NCBI RefSeq assembly: GCF_001424385.1
Contig: NZ_LMPO01000001.1
Coordinates: 461,017 to 525,016 of the forward strand
Source: Curtobacterium sp. Leaf183
Lineage (GTDB): Bacteria; Actinomycetota; Actinomycetes; Actinomycetales; Microbacteriaceae
Length of the DNA stretch: 64,000 bases
Reading direction: 5' to 3'
In this document: piece after piece, positions 15,060-25,422 of the stretch
How the letters are laid out: the number at the start of each line of letters is the position of its first letter
Position numbering within the stretch: the stretch's first letter is position 1
Made by a program: the position numbers and the translations under genes
The notes under the pieces: generated by a model
What the model was told of the DNA's origin: nothing
Seen by the model: only the letters and a program-made list of their open reading frames with translations
The model's database searches: none

Positions 15060-17498
15060 CTACGACCGCGCGGGACGGCGGCGGCCCTCGTGGGACCACG
15101 CCGACGACGGCGTCAGACTCGGCGGCAGCAGCCGGGAACGCAGGCGCACCGGCAGGGCGACGGACGCGTCGAGCGCGGCCCGGGCGTCGCGCAGGACCAC
15201 CACCAGCCGATCACCGTCGACGGAACCCACCGCGGCGTAGCGCTCCTGGTCGATCGCGTCGACGACGGCCTCGAGGTGCCCGATCACCGTCGGGGGCACC
15301 GACACCCGGAGCCGCCCGAGGACGGCCCGTGCCGTCCGGGCCACCGCAGCCGCGTCACCCGGTGGTGCGAGTCCCGGCGCGTACCCGTGGTCGGCCACGT
15401 CGTCGAGCAGCTCCCGCCACGCGGTGACCGCCGGCGAGCGACCCGCCGCGACGGCCGTCAGTCGTGCCCGGCGTCGGACGGCCCGCACGAGCCCGGGGGC
15501 GAGGAGCACCCCGATCGCGACGAGGATCCCGACGAGCAGCCCCCACGGGCCGTTGCCACCACCGGTCGTCGTCGCCGCGCCGGCCTCGGCGGATGCCGAC
15601 GGGGTCGGGGTGGCCGTGGTCGAGGGGGTGGCCTGGTCCGGGGCGGGCAGGGGCGTCTCGGGATCGGCGGCGGACGGGCTCGCCGACGTCTGCGGCTCCG
15701 TGGTCGCGGCCTCGTCCGAGTCCGGCGTCGGCTCGAACGCCACCCAGCCGGCGCCCTTGATGTAGAGCTCCGGCCACGAGTGCAGCTGCCGGTTCGACAC
15801 GGTGTACTCGCCGTCCTCGGCGGTGCCGCCGGCGCGGTACCCGACGGCGATCCGGGAGGGGATGCCGAGCGTACGGGCCATCACGGCCATGGCGGACGAG
15901 AAGTGCACGCAGTACCCCTCGCGCACCTGCAGGAACTTGGCGACGACGTCCATGCTGTCCCCGTCGTAGCCCTGCTCCACCGGCGCCGTCTCGGAGTACG
16001 TGAACAGGTCGCTGCGGAACCACTGCTCGAGCGAGCGGGCCTGCTCGTACTCGGTCGCCGCGCTGCCGGCGACCCGCTGTGCCGTGGCCGCGATGCTCTT
16101 CGGCAGGTCCTTCGGCAGCTGTCGGTCGGTCCGGAGCTCGGCTGTGGAGGGGGTCGGGTAGCCGCGGCCGTCGAAGTCCGCGAGGCGGCCGGACGCGTCG
16201 ACGGCGTCGAGGTACGCGTTCGCGAAGGTCGACGCGCCGTACACCTGGTACGTGGCGCCCCGGCGGGTGGCGGGTCCGGTGGAGCGCACGGTGTTCGAGT
16301 TGGCCATCCACCGCCACTGGTCGAGCTCGAGGTTCGTCGACTGGGACTCGATCGACACCGCTCCCGCGGGCACCGGCAGGTAGTTGCTCGACAGTCCGGT
16401 GATGCGGATCGTCACGTCGCCGCGGCTGGCCAGGCGCGGGTTGATCCCGACCGCCCACTGCTGCTGGTCAGCCGTCGGGGCGTTGCTGGCATCCGTGACG
16501 GTCGGGACCCAGTCGCCGGAACCGAAGTCGTCGAGATCGGCGAGCTTCAGGTACTCGGGCTGCCCGTCGGACGTGCGGTAGCGGAACACCTCGAGCTCGT
16601 TCGGCCGGCGGAGGTCCTGGCCGAGGTTGAGCAGCGTGCCAGGACGACCGGGCTGGATGGGCGACTGGATGGCACCGGTCACCCCGGAGAGCCAGCTCGC
16701 GTTCAACGGCACGATCGACGGCAGTCCCACGGCGACGACCAGCGCGACGGCGCCGACGACCGTCGCCGGCAGGGCGCGTTGCACGGGTCTGACCGACAGC
16801 CAGAGGATCGCGAGGAAGGCCAGGCCGGTGACGACCACGAGCCCCGTGCTCGCCGGGGTTCCGGTGACGACGCCCGGGACGATGAGGATCACGAGCGCCG
16901 GGGCCGCGGCGAGCGCTGCGGCCGGGGCGACCGTCGCCAGGAAGATCGACGCCGCGGCGACCCAGGCGATCGCGACCGTCACGACCAGTCGGATCGCGTC
17001 GGTCTGCGGCAGCGGGGCGGGGTTCAGCCGGATCGCGGCGATCGTCTGCCCGAGTGCCCCGTCCCCGTCGATCCACCCGAGCGGCTGGATGTCGTTGACG
17101 AGTGCCGCGGCGCACGAGCTGGCGATGAGCGTCGCGACGAGGGCGATGAAACGGACGCCCGGTGGTCGCTGGCGGACGGCCAGCACGACGCCGACCAGCA
17201 CGACGACGATCGCGACCGCCGAGGTCCACCAGGCGATGCCCTGCACGAGGGGGCGGAACGCGAGCGCCGCGATGAGCACGGGAACCGGGGCGAGTGCCAC
17301 GACCCAGGCGGACGGGCCGCGGACGGGTTCGTCGCGCTCGAGGATCTCGCGCACGTCCGCCCGACGACGGTCACCTCCGGCGCGGGCCGACGGCCCGCCG
17401 GCCGCGCCACCGCGCCTGCCGGCCGCGCCACCGCGCCCGCCAGCCCCGCCACCGCGTCCGCCGCCGGCACCACCGCGCCCCGTGTCCTGCGTGGTCAT
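15060..17498 (-). CDS. Membrane transglutaminase-like protein (DUF3488/TgpA type)
   Basis: An 812-residue protein. Residues 1-45 are an unusual Gly/Arg/Ala repeat (GGRGGGAGGRGG-like), followed by several membrane helices in the first 260 residues. An extracytoplasmic transglutaminase-like core has EGYCVHFSSAMAVMARTLG (catalytic Cys), RQLHSWPELY (His) and FEPTPDSD (acid). A Ser/Thr/Pro linker, one more helix and a basic cytoplasmic tail follow. It is the last gene of the moxR-DUF58-TgpA operon, a layout known widely in bacteria. Transglutaminase-fold members may act as proteases or crosslink/modify cell-envelope proteins; substrate unknown. The 5' end overlaps the DUF58 stop by 4 bases. Confidence 0.88.
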   Translation of the reverse strand: MTTQDTGRGGAGGGRGGGAGGRGGAAGRRGGAAGGPSARAGGDRRRADVREILERDEPVRGPSAWVVALAPVPVLIAALAFRPLVQGIAWWTSAVAIVVVLVGVVLAVRQRPPGVRFIALVATLIASSCAAALVNDIQPLGWIDGDGALGQTIAAIRLNPAPLPQTDAIRLVVTVAIAWVAAASIFLATVAPAAALAAAPALVILIVPGVVTGTPASTGLVVVTGLAFLAILWLSVRPVQRALPATVVGAVALVVAVGLPSIVPLNASWLSGVTGAIQSPIQPGRPGTLLNLGQDLRRPNELEVFRYRTSDGQPEYLKLADLDDFGSGDWVPTVTDASNAPTADQQQWAVGINPRLASRGDVTIRITGLSSNYLPVPAGAVSIESQSTNLELDQWRWMANSNTVRSTGPATRRGATYQVYGASTFANAYLDAVDASGRLADFDGRGYPTPSTAELRTDRQLPKDLPKSIAATAQRVAGSAATEYEQARSLEQWFRSDLFTYSETAPVEQGYDGDSMDVVAKFLQVREGYCVHFSSAMAVMARTLGIPSRIAVGYRAGGTAEDGEYTVSNRQLHSWPELYIKGAGWVAFEPTPDSDEAATTEPQTSASPSAADPETPLPAPDQATPSTTATPTPSASAEAGAATTTGGGNGPWGLLVGILVAIGVLLAPGLVRAVRRRARLTAVAAGRSPAVTAWRELLDDVADHGYAPGLAPPGDAAAVARTARAVLGRLRVSVPPTVIGHLEAVVDAIDQERYAAVGSVDGDRLVVVLRDARAALDASVALPVRLRSRLLPPSLTPSSAWSHEGRRRPARS

Positions 17499-18817
17499 CG
17501 TGTCGCTCCGGTCCCGGCGACGGGGACCACGAGGGTGCGCCAGCCGCCGCGGTCGAGGATCCCGCGCACCACGGGGTCCGGCGGCACGATCGTGGCCAGG
17601 ATCCCGCGGCTGGAACCGTTGGTCGAGGAGACGAGCGCTGCGGCCTGTTCCGCCGTGCAGTTGCCCGTGACGACGGCGGTCATGCCGTGCACGTCCCGCC
17701 CCCGCACGTCGGGCAGGACGTCGGTGACGACGCGGGCGTCGCTGCGCAGGTGCACCTCGGCCAGCCCGACCAGCACGTCGGTCAGGCCGCCGGCGTCACC
17801 CGTGTGCCGCGTGGCGCCGTCGGCGTCGTCCGTGACCAGCACCACGCGCGACGTCCGTGCCGCCAGTGCCCGTGCGACGCTCGCGGCGACCACGACGGCG
17901 TGCTCGAACGCCGCGTCGCCGCCGAGGTCGCTCAGCTCGGCGAGGTCGTCCCGACCCAGCTGCTGGTACGACTCGCGCCGCACGTCGAGCGCGATGACGG
18001 CCTCGGGCGGCTGCGCCTGGGTCGTCTGCCGGACGTGCAGCTCACCGCGGCGGGCGCTCTGCGCCCAGTGCACGCGACGGATCGGATCCCCCGGTCGGTA
18101 GGGACGGAGTTCGCTGTCGTCGGCGGAGCCACCCTGCCCGACGCGGCCTTCGTCGGCGGAGACCGCCCCGGCGAGCGCGCCCGTGTCCACCGCCGACAGC
18201 GGGGTCGAGGACGGCACGACCACGACCTCGTCCGGCGCGACGACGGGGCGGTCGATGCGGAGCAGCCCGAAGGGGTCCTCGACGCGGATGGTCACCGGGC
18301 CGACGGTCGCGCGCCCGCGGTGCATCGCCAGGGCCTCGACGTCGAACACGGCCGGCGGCACGGACGGGCCGACCTCGACGTACGCCTCGGCCTCGGCCAC
18401 GCTGGCGAACGCGTCGTCGAGCTGTTCCCGCACGAGCAGGGTCGACCGCGGTCCGAGCGCCATCGTGGCACCACGCAGCGTGACCCGTTCGCGGTAGACC
18501 TCACCCACCTGCACCATCGCCCGCGGAGCGACACGGGACCCGCGCAGCGGCGCCGCGACGAGGAACGCCATCACGAACCCCAGGACGACGAGCACCAGGA
18601 GCAGCAGTCCGGCCGACACGGCGACGCTCGTGGTGGCGACCAACCCGCCGCCGACCAGGCCGATGCCGACCGCGATGACGGTCCAGCCGCGGGCCGTCGG
18701 CCGCGGGAACGGCGTCCGTCGCAGTGCCGCGGTCCCCCGGCGGGTCCACCGCGACAGCGCCGAGCGGGCGGCACCCGCTCGGCGCAGCAACGGCGGGGCC
18801 ACCGGCGACCGGGCCAT
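17495..18817 (-). CDS. DUF58 (VWA-like) membrane protein
   Basis: A 440-residue protein with two close membrane helices at about 45-90 and a cytosolic DUF58 domain. It carries the DUF58 signature LRPYRPGDPIRRVHW, followed by a VWA-type fold beginning AVIALDVRRESY. DUF58 proteins are the usual partner of MoxR ATPases and probably receive chaperone action at the membrane. It starts with ATG overlapping the moxR stop by one base (TGATG) and ends with a 4-base overlap into the transglutaminase gene. Tight coupling supports a three-protein complex; its function in this organism is unknown. Confidence 0.88.
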   Translation of the reverse strand: MARSPVAPPLLRRAGAARSALSRWTRRGTAALRRTPFPRPTARGWTVIAVGIGLVGGGLVATTSVAVSAGLLLLVLVVLGFVMAFLVAAPLRGSRVAPRAMVQVGEVYRERVTLRGATMALGPRSTLLVREQLDDAFASVAEAEAYVEVGPSVPPAVFDVEALAMHRGRATVGPVTIRVEDPFGLLRIDRPVVAPDEVVVVPSSTPLSAVDTGALAGAVSADEGRVGQGGSADDSELRPYRPGDPIRRVHWAQSARRGELHVRQTTQAQPPEAVIALDVRRESYQQLGRDDLAELSDLGGDAAFEHAVVVAASVARALAARTSRVVLVTDDADGATRHTGDAGGLTDVLVGLAEVHLRSDARVVTDVLPDVRGRDVHGMTAVVTGNCTAEQAAALVSSTNGSSRGILATIVPPDPVVRGILDRGGWRTLVVPVAGTGATR

Positions 18818-19809
18818 CAGGAGCGGACGGGCGCGGCGGTGAAGGGCACGGCCGTCTCGGCGACGACGCGCACGACGATCTCGCGCGCCGTGTCCTCGGC
18901 GGAACCACCGAGCCCACGGGCGACCGGCACCAGGCGGTGCGCCAGGACGATCGGCGCCAGTTCGGCGACGTCGTCCGGCGTGACGAAGGGCCGACCGAGC
19001 AACGCCGCGTGCGCCCGGGTCGCCTGGGCGAGGTGCAGGGTGGCGCGCGGGCTGGCGCCCAGCAGCAGGTCCGGGTGGGTGCGCGTGGCGCGGACGATCG
19101 CGATGACGTAGGCCTCGACGTCGGGCGCGATGTGGACCTGGTGGACGGCCTGCATCATCGCCCGGAGCGTCTGGACGTCGACGACCGGGCGGACGGACTC
19201 GAGCGGGTCGCGGGTGCCGCGGGCCGTGAGCATGCGGCGCTCGGCCTCGACGCTCGGGTACCCCATGGCGATGCGGGCCATGAAGCGGTCGCGCTGTGCC
19301 TCGGGCAGCGGGTACGTGCCCTCCATGTCGACCGGGTTCTGCGTCGCGACGATCATGAACGGCTGCTCGAGCGGCCGGGTGACGCCGTCCACGGTGACCT
19401 GCGACTCGGCCATCGCCTCGAGCAGCGCGGACTGGGTCTTCGGGCTGGTGCGGTTGATCTCGTCGCCGATGACGACGTTCGCGAAGACCGGGCCGGGCGA
19501 GAACCGGAAGGTGCCCGAGGACTGGTCGAAGATGTTCACGCCGGTGACGTCGGACGGCAGCATGTCCGAGGTGAACTGGATGCGGTTCACCGACCCGCCC
19601 ACCGAGGCACCGAGGGCCTTCGCCAGCACGGTCTTGCCGACGCCGGGCACGTCCTCGACGAGCAGGTGCCCCTCGGCGAGCATCACCGTCAGCGCCGTGC
19701 GGATGGCGTCGGTCTTGCCGTCCACCACCGTCGCGACTGCGGACATGATCGCCGCACCGGCGTCACGGACCCGGTCGATGGGGAAGGCGAAGTCGGGGGC
19801 TTCCGGCAC
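18817..19809 (-). CDS. MoxR-family AAA+ ATPase
   Basis: A 330-residue AAA+ chaperone. Walker A is EDVPGVGKTVLAKA (about 52-65), Walker B NVVIGDEINR, sensor 1 IVATQNPVDMEGTYPLPEAQ with the MoxR hallmark PLPEAQ(L)DRF, then the C-terminal lid. GTG 19809 is chosen because GAGGAG lies seven bases upstream; the longer frame has no signal. First gene of moxR-DUF58-TgpA. A second, different MoxR-like/VWA pair lies at 32562-35985, so this genome has at least two such modules. Confidence 0.92.
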   Translation of the reverse strand: MPEAPDFAFPIDRVRDAGAAIMSAVATVVDGKTDAIRTALTVMLAEGHLLVEDVPGVGKTVLAKALGASVGGSVNRIQFTSDMLPSDVTGVNIFDQSSGTFRFSPGPVFANVVIGDEINRTSPKTQSALLEAMAESQVTVDGVTRPLEQPFMIVATQNPVDMEGTYPLPEAQRDRFMARIAMGYPSVEAERRMLTARGTRDPLESVRPVVDVQTLRAMMQAVHQVHIAPDVEAYVIAIVRATRTHPDLLLGASPRATLHLAQATRAHAALLGRPFVTPDDVAELAPIVLAHRLVPVARGLGGSAEDTAREIVVRVVAETAVPFTAAPVRS

Positions 19810-19905
19810 GCAGGTCTCCTCGGTTCGATGTCCGCGCATGCTACATCGGGCCGGTGACAGCACCCGGAGGATGTGTCACCGATGTGCCGTCGGCACCACG
19901 GCAGT

Positions 19906-19963
19906 GGACGGGAGGCGCGGTGCAGGTGCGCAGATCGGCTCACCGGCACCGGGCCTCCCGTCC
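19906..19963. repeat. Family-1 palindromic repeat, 18-bp arms
   Basis: The left arm GGACGGGAGGCGCGGTGC (19906-19923) and right arm GCACCGGGCCTCCCGTCC (19946-19963) pair at 17 of 18 positions across a 22-base loop. It lies between the sugar isomerase stop (19987, minus strand) and the moxR promoter, a terminator position for the isomerase operon. It is the best-formed copy of the family apart from 36000-36041. Confidence 0.85.
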
Positions 19964-19986
19964 GTGTCTGGTGGCGGGACCGCGCG

Positions 19987-20996
19987 TCAGACGCGCCCGC
20001 CGTGCGGTGCCAGGGCCGCGTCCGCGGCCAGCAGCACGCGCGCAGCCACGGCGACGCCCTCGTCGCGGCCGAGCTCGGTGTCCTCGTGCTCGATGTTCAC
20101 CCACATGTCGGGGTCGACCTCGTGCAGGGTCCGCAGGAACTCGGTCCAGTACGCCTGGTCGTGGCCCTTGCCGAGCGCGACGAAGTCCCAGGCGGACGGC
20201 TTCGGCCACGCGTTGGCCCACTCGTCGCCGCCCAGGTTCGTCCGCGGCTCGTCCGGCGACAGCCGCCGGAACCCGTTGTCGAGCACGCCGTTGATCGCGG
20301 CGTGCGGGTTGATCCGGACGTCCTTCGCGGCGGCGTGGACGACGAGCGGACCGAGGTCACGGACGACGGCCACCGGGTCCATCTGCTGCCAGAACAGGTG
20401 CGACGCGTCCAGCTCGACCCCGACGTTGGTCAGTCCGCCGCGCGACACGAGCTCGCGGACCGTGGCCGGGTTGAACACCAGGTTCTGGGGGTGCAGTTCG
20501 AGTGCGACCTTGACGTCGTGCTCGCGGGCGAGGGCGTCGATCTCCTGCCAGAACGGCACGGCGATGCTCCACTGGTGCTCGAGCACGTCGAGGGCCGCGG
20601 AGTTCCAGGCGTTGACGACCCAGTTCGGCCGGGTACCGCCGGGCTCCCCCGCCGGCAGGCCCGACATCGTCACGACGCGGTCCTGTCCCAGTCGCGCGGC
20701 CAGACGGATGCTGCGTCGGACGTCCTCGGCGTGCGCGGGGCCGATCGCGGGGTCCGGGTGCAGCGGGTTGCCGTTGCAGTTGAGGCCCGCGACGGCGACC
20801 CCCGTCCCGTCGAACTGCGCCAGGAAGGCGTCCCGTGCTGCGTCGTCCGTGAGGACCGCGTCCATGTCCGGCACGTGCACCGCGGGCAGGAAGCCGCCCG
20901 TGTTCAGCTCGATGCCGATGAGGCCGTTGTCCCGGACGGCACGGATCGCGTCGGCGAGGGGGCGGTCGTGGAAGACCGCGTCGTAGAGGCCGAGCT

Positions 20997-21000
<4 letters not shown>
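19987..21000 (-). CDS. Sugar phosphate isomerase/epimerase-like TIM barrel
   Basis: A 337-residue xylose-isomerase-like barrel. Metal/substrate-site motifs seen are GIELNTGGF near residue 30, VKVALELHPQNLVF (Glu), VGVELDASHLFWQQMDP (Asp, His), VVHAAAKDVRINP (Lys-Asp) and NIEHEDTEL (Glu), the usual acid ligands of the IolE/IolI/Hyi group. It overlaps the upstream Gfo/Idh gene by 4 bases (ATGA, 20997-21000), so the two are co-translated and probably act on one sugar or polyol. Control is likely by the LacI protein at 22351 through the palindrome at 22281-22302. Confidence 0.85.
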
Positions 21001-22250
<1,250 letters not shown>

Positions 22251-22280
22251 GAGTGCTCCGTTCACGTCGTCGTGCCGTTG

Positions 22281-22302
22281 TGCTCTGGAACGTTCCAGAG
22301 CA
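22281..22302. promoter_or_regulatory. Perfect 22-bp LacI-type operator palindrome
   Basis: TGCTCTGGAAC (22281-22291) followed directly by its exact reverse complement (to 22302). The central CG within GGAACGTTCC is typical of LacI/GalR operators. It lies in the 100-base divergent gap between the sugar operon (start 22250, minus) and the lacI-type gene (start 22351, plus), so one site can control both. Confidence 0.88.
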
Positions 22303-22350
22303 TGTGACAGACTGTAGCTCCCAGCCCCCATGTCCTGTCAAGGAGCACGC

Positions 22351-23352
22351 GTGACGAACCGCAGACCGCCGACGATCATCGACGTCGCCGCGCAGGCCGG
22401 GGTCTCGAAGTCGCTGGTCTCGATGGTCATGCGCGACGACCCGGGGGTCTCCGAGCCCCGACGTGCCGCGGTCCTCGCCGCCGCTGCGGACCTGGGGTAC
22501 CGGCCGAACCGCGCCGCCGCGATCCTGGCCGGCACCCGCACCAGGACGATCGGGGTGGTCATCGACGACTTCCGCAACCCCTGGTACGTGCCGATGCTCG
22601 ACGGCATCCGCGGCGCGCTCGAACCGCACGGGTTGCGACTGACCCTGGCGGACACGACGGCCAACGCCCACCTGCCGTCCTCGCCGTTCGACGACCTGGT
22701 GTCGCTGCGGGTCGACGGCGTGGTGCTCGCCGCCGAGAGCTCCCCCGACCTCGAGGTCCCCGCCGACACCCCGGTCGTCGTCGCCGGCGTCCGGGCGCTG
22801 GCGCCCGCCGACGTCGACGTGGTCGCCTCCGACGAGGCCGCCGGCGCCCGCCTGGCGACGGACCACCTGGTCACGCTGGGCCACCGGTCGATCGCGCACC
22901 TGAGCGGGACGGGAGGCTCCGCGGCCGCCCGCCGCACGGCCACCGTCGAGCGGATGGTGGCGTCCGGCATCGCGCCGGTGGTCGTCGGCGACGGTGCCAC
23001 CTCCGAGCAGGCCGGCTACCAGGCGGCACGCTCGGCGCTGACTGAGCACCCCGGGCTGACCGCGGTGTTCGCGGCGAACGACGTCATGGCGATGGGCGCG
23101 ATGGCGGCGGCGCGCTCCATGGGCCTCCGGGTGCCGGAGGACCTGTCGGTCGTCGGGCACGACGAGACCCCGTTCGCGGGCTCCGGACTGGTCGACCTGA
23201 CGACGGTGGACCCGCACAACGCCGAGGTCGGTCGGCTCGCCGCCGAACGGCTCGTCGCGCTGATCGGCACGGGCGCCCACCCGACGCCGGACACGACCCT
23301 GGTGCCGCCCACGCTCGTGGTCCGGGGGACGACGGCGCCGCCGCGGCAGTGA
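22351..23352 (+). CDS. LacI-family transcriptional regulator
   Basis: A 333-residue repressor. The N-terminal HTH reads TIIDVAAQAGVSKSLVSMVM with the hinge region LGYRPNRAAAIL, then a periplasmic-binding-protein-like sensor domain ending LVVRGTTAPPRQ. GTG 22351 is chosen for AAGGAG (22341-22346). It is divergent from the isomerase/dehydrogenase operon across the operator at 22281-22302, so local repression relieved by a sugar effector is the likely role. The effector is unknown. Confidence 0.92.
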   Translation: MTNRRPPTIIDVAAQAGVSKSLVSMVMRDDPGVSEPRRAAVLAAAADLGYRPNRAAAILAGTRTRTIGVVIDDFRNPWYVPMLDGIRGALEPHGLRLTLADTTANAHLPSSPFDDLVSLRVDGVVLAAESSPDLEVPADTPVVVAGVRALAPADVDVVASDEAAGARLATDHLVTLGHRSIAHLSGTGGSAAARRTATVERMVASGIAPVVVGDGATSEQAGYQAARSALTEHPGLTAVFAANDVMAMGAMAAARSMGLRVPEDLSVVGHDETPFAGSGLVDLTTVDPHNAEVGRLAAERLVALIGTGAHPTPDTTLVPPTLVVRGTTAPPRQ

Positions 23353-23415
23353 CCGGCGGCGCGTCGACCGCGTGTCGCTGCGCCGCGCGCCGCCCGGCCA
23401 GCCATCCCCCCGGGC

Positions 23416-23534
23416 GCGCGCATCGCGCCCCCGTGCAGACATCGCGCCCCGTTGACCGCGGGCGCGATGTCCGCGCGGGGGCGCGACATCGGCCTCAGTG
23501 CGGGCGCGACATCGGCGTCAGTGCGGGAGCGGCA
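23416..23534. repeat. GACATCGCGCCC direct and inverted repeat cluster
   Basis: GACATCGCGCCCC (23439-23451) is inverted against GGGCGCGATGTC (23461-23472), then the unit GGGCGCGACATCGGCNTCAGT follows in tandem (23480-23500 and 23503-23523) and decays into the 3' end of the GH18 gene. The last codons and stop of that gene (…CCCGCACTGA on the minus strand) are part of the repeat unit. It fills the convergent gap between the lacI-type gene and the GH18 gene. Confidence 0.75.
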
Positions 23535-24507
23535 TCGTGTCGAGCGACCAGAGCGCGACCCCGTGCAGGCCGAGCTCCGTGGCGAGCGCGGTCCGGACCC
23601 GGTACGACCGCGCATCCGACCAGTGCAGCTCGCGCCCGTCGCCGAGCGTGGCCGACCACTCACCGTCCCGCCGCGACCAGGTCGCCGCATCCCCGGCAGC
23701 CGAGCGTGCCGCCGCTGGTGAGAGCAGCCGGTCCGCGCCCCCGCCCCACACGTACCCGTAGCCGGCGATGCCGAGGTCGATCCGGTCCGTGGTGAGCCCC
23801 TGCCGCTGGGCCGCCCGGACCACCCGTTCGGTCCACGGCAGCGACCCGACCGTGCCGGGGCTGCTCCAGGGCCCGTGCTGGTCGTAGGTCATGAGGACGA
23901 ACCGGTCGACGTGCTCCATGAGCGCACGGAGGTCGTAGCCCGTGTCGCGGTAGCCCGCGCCGTCCGTCGAGGCCATCACCGCCATCGACACCGTCGCGTC
24001 GGGTCCGATGCGGTCGTGCACCGCGGTGCGGACAGCGGCGGCGAAGGAGACGAGGCCGGCTCGGTCCCGGGCGCGCAGGGACTCGAGGTCGATCTGCACG
24101 CCGCGCATCCCGGACCGCTCGGCCGCCGTCGCGAGCTGCCGGGCGACCCGCTCGCGGTTCGTCGCCGAGGACAGCAGCGCCGTACCGACCCGCGGTGAGA
24201 AGTCCCCGAGCTCCTCGGCGTAGTTGCTCACCAGGAGCTCCGCTGCGGCGCCCCCGCCGTTCGCGGTCGCGGCCAGGGTGTCGAGTCCACCCGGCGGCGT
24301 CTCGAGCGTCGCCCCGTCGGACGCGACCGTCATGCCGTCGATGCCGATGGTGCTGGCGAGCGGGACCGCGTCGCGCACCCGGTGCACCGCTCGGCCGCCG
24401 GGTTCGACGTAGGCCTCGACCTGCAACCCGGCGGGACCTGCGCACCCGGTCAGCAGCGACGCGGCGACGAGCGCTCCGAGGACGACGAGCGCTGCGCGAC
24501 GGGACAC
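23518..24507 (-). CDS. GH18-like glycosidase lipoprotein
   Basis: A 329-residue lipoprotein with lipobox SLLTGC (Cys22), then a glycoside hydrolase family 18 barrel. The active-site strand is RGVQIDLESL, with the catalytic acid Glu in DxE position; MTYDQHGPWSSPGTVGSLPWTERVV and IDLGIAGYGYVW are further family-like strands. It resembles the YaaH/chitinase-like group that acts on peptidoglycan or chitin-type GlcNAc polymers; the real substrate is unknown. GTG 24507 has TACGGT six bases upstream, a leaderless start. The stop codon is contributed by an intergenic repeat unit (see findings). Confidence 0.82.
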   Translation of the reverse strand: MSRRAALVVLGALVAASLLTGCAGPAGLQVEAYVEPGGRAVHRVRDAVPLASTIGIDGMTVASDGATLETPPGGLDTLAATANGGGAAAELLVSNYAEELGDFSPRVGTALLSSATNRERVARQLATAAERSGMRGVQIDLESLRARDRAGLVSFAAAVRTAVHDRIGPDATVSMAVMASTDGAGYRDTGYDLRALMEHVDRFVLMTYDQHGPWSSPGTVGSLPWTERVVRAAQRQGLTTDRIDLGIAGYGYVWGGGADRLLSPAAARSAAGDAATWSRRDGEWSATLGDGRELHWSDARSYRVRTALATELGLHGVALWSLDTMPLPH

Positions 24508-24704
24508 GTCGACACCGTATCGCGCTGTCGGCGTGCACCTGCGGACCGTCCGAGGGACCCGGGCGACGCGCAGCCGCTCGGACTACTGTCCACGTCAGGT
24601 GACCCAGACCCCCGGCCGCTGGAACGATCTCTCGTCCGAAGCCGACCGGAAGTCCTCATGCAAGCACCACCTGTCCGACTCCCTCATGGTCCGGGGTGTC
24701 CTCG

Positions 24705-24920
24705 ATGACGCTCCTCGACGGCATCCTCTGGGTCGAGGTCGATGACCGCCACTGGGAGGGCTCGTCGGGGCAGGTGCTCGTCGGGATCGTGTCGTGGGAG
24801 GACGGCTACGCGGTGCGGTCCACCGGCGGCGAGGTCCGTGGCACCCACAGCACGCTCGACAGTGCGAAGGCGCAGCTTGAGGGGTGGATCCGGTGGCTCG
24901 ACTCGAACAGCACTCGCTGA
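24705..24920 (+). CDS. Small hypothetical protein
   Basis: A 71-residue protein with no signal peptide or membrane segment, rich in Trp, Gly and acidic residues (VEVDDRHWEGSSGQVLVGIV near the start, LEGWIRWLDSN at the end). ATG 24705 is more likely than ATG 24696 because the sequence is compact from there; no strong Shine-Dalgarno is seen. It looks like a real short beta-rich gene because the reading frame has normal third-position GC bias and ends shortly before a terminator. I do not recognise the family. Confidence 0.55.
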   Translation: MTLLDGILWVEVDDRHWEGSSGQVLVGIVSWEDGYAVRSTGGEVRGTHSTLDSAKAQLEGWIRWLDSNSTR

Positions 24921-24960
24921 ACCCGGACGGCCGCCGCTGACGAGCGGGTGCCCGCGACGA

Positions 24961-24993
24961 CGAAAGCCCCGCTGGACAGCAGCGGGGCTTTCG
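24961..24993. terminator. Bidirectional terminator between small gene and tRNA-Ser
   Basis: CGAAAGCCCCGCTG (24961-24974) and CAGCGGGGCTTTCG (24980-24993) are perfect 14-bp arms with a 5-base loop. The stem carries A/T runs at its base, so it can end transcription from the minus-strand tRNA-Ser (16 bases away) and from the small plus-strand gene. Confidence 0.88.
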
Positions 24994-25008
24994 TGTGTGG
25001 CTCGTGTG

Positions 25009-25097
25009 CGGAGACGGAGGGATTTGAACCCTCGGTCCCCTAAAGGGGACTCCACCTTAGCAGGGTGGTGCACTCGGCCGGACTATGCGACGTCTCC
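25009..25097 (-). tRNA. tRNA-Ser (anticodon GCT)
   Basis: The minus strand gives acceptor GGAGACG/CGTCTCC with discriminator G, a 89-nt class II tRNA. The anticodon arm CCACC-CTGCTAA-GGTGG gives anticodon GCT for AGC/AGU. A long variable arm (GTCCCCTTTAGGGGAC) and T arm GGTTCAAATCC are clear. CCA is not encoded. Confidence 0.96.
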
Positions 25098-25357
25098 GTG
25101 CGCCCTCGCGGACGCAGGCACCACCATACAGGAGGACGCGGGGACTCTCGACTCACCCGCGCTGCGGTGTTCAGCGGCCGGTCCCCCGAAGTGGGGACAC
25201 GCCGGGGTTGTCCGCTCGTACCCCGAGCCGTAGGGTCATCGGGACGCGGCGATCACGTTCCGGGGCTCGTCCCCGTTGTCGCGACACAGCACCCAGCGTC
25301 GCTCCCAGGCCTGGGCCCGGCTCGCCCGATGACCGGCGTCCGCCGAGGAGCGACTCC

Positions 25358-25387
25358 GCGGGGGCGTGGCCGCGGCCACGCCCCCGC
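25358..25387. terminator. 30-bp perfect palindromic terminator of the LCP genes
   Basis: GCGGGGGCGTGGCCG (25358-25372) is followed directly by its exact complement (25373-25387), 35 bases past the stop of the minus-strand LCP gene. The rest of 25098-25357, between tRNA-Ser and this hairpin, shows no gene and no clear signal. Confidence 0.8.
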
Positions 25388-25422
25388 TTCTGCGTCGCGG
25401 GGTCGGCCCACGAGCCGAAGGC

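Noticed and set aside
15048-18101. A 1017-codon plus-strand frame opposite the transglutaminase and DUF58 genes
   Set aside because: Antisense shadow; composition dominated by Arg, Gly, Asp and His with no motif.
24510-24704. Possible small RNA or gene between the GH18 gene and the 71-residue protein
   Set aside because: No stable hairpin, recognisable frame or RNA motif could be supported beyond the GH18 promoter.
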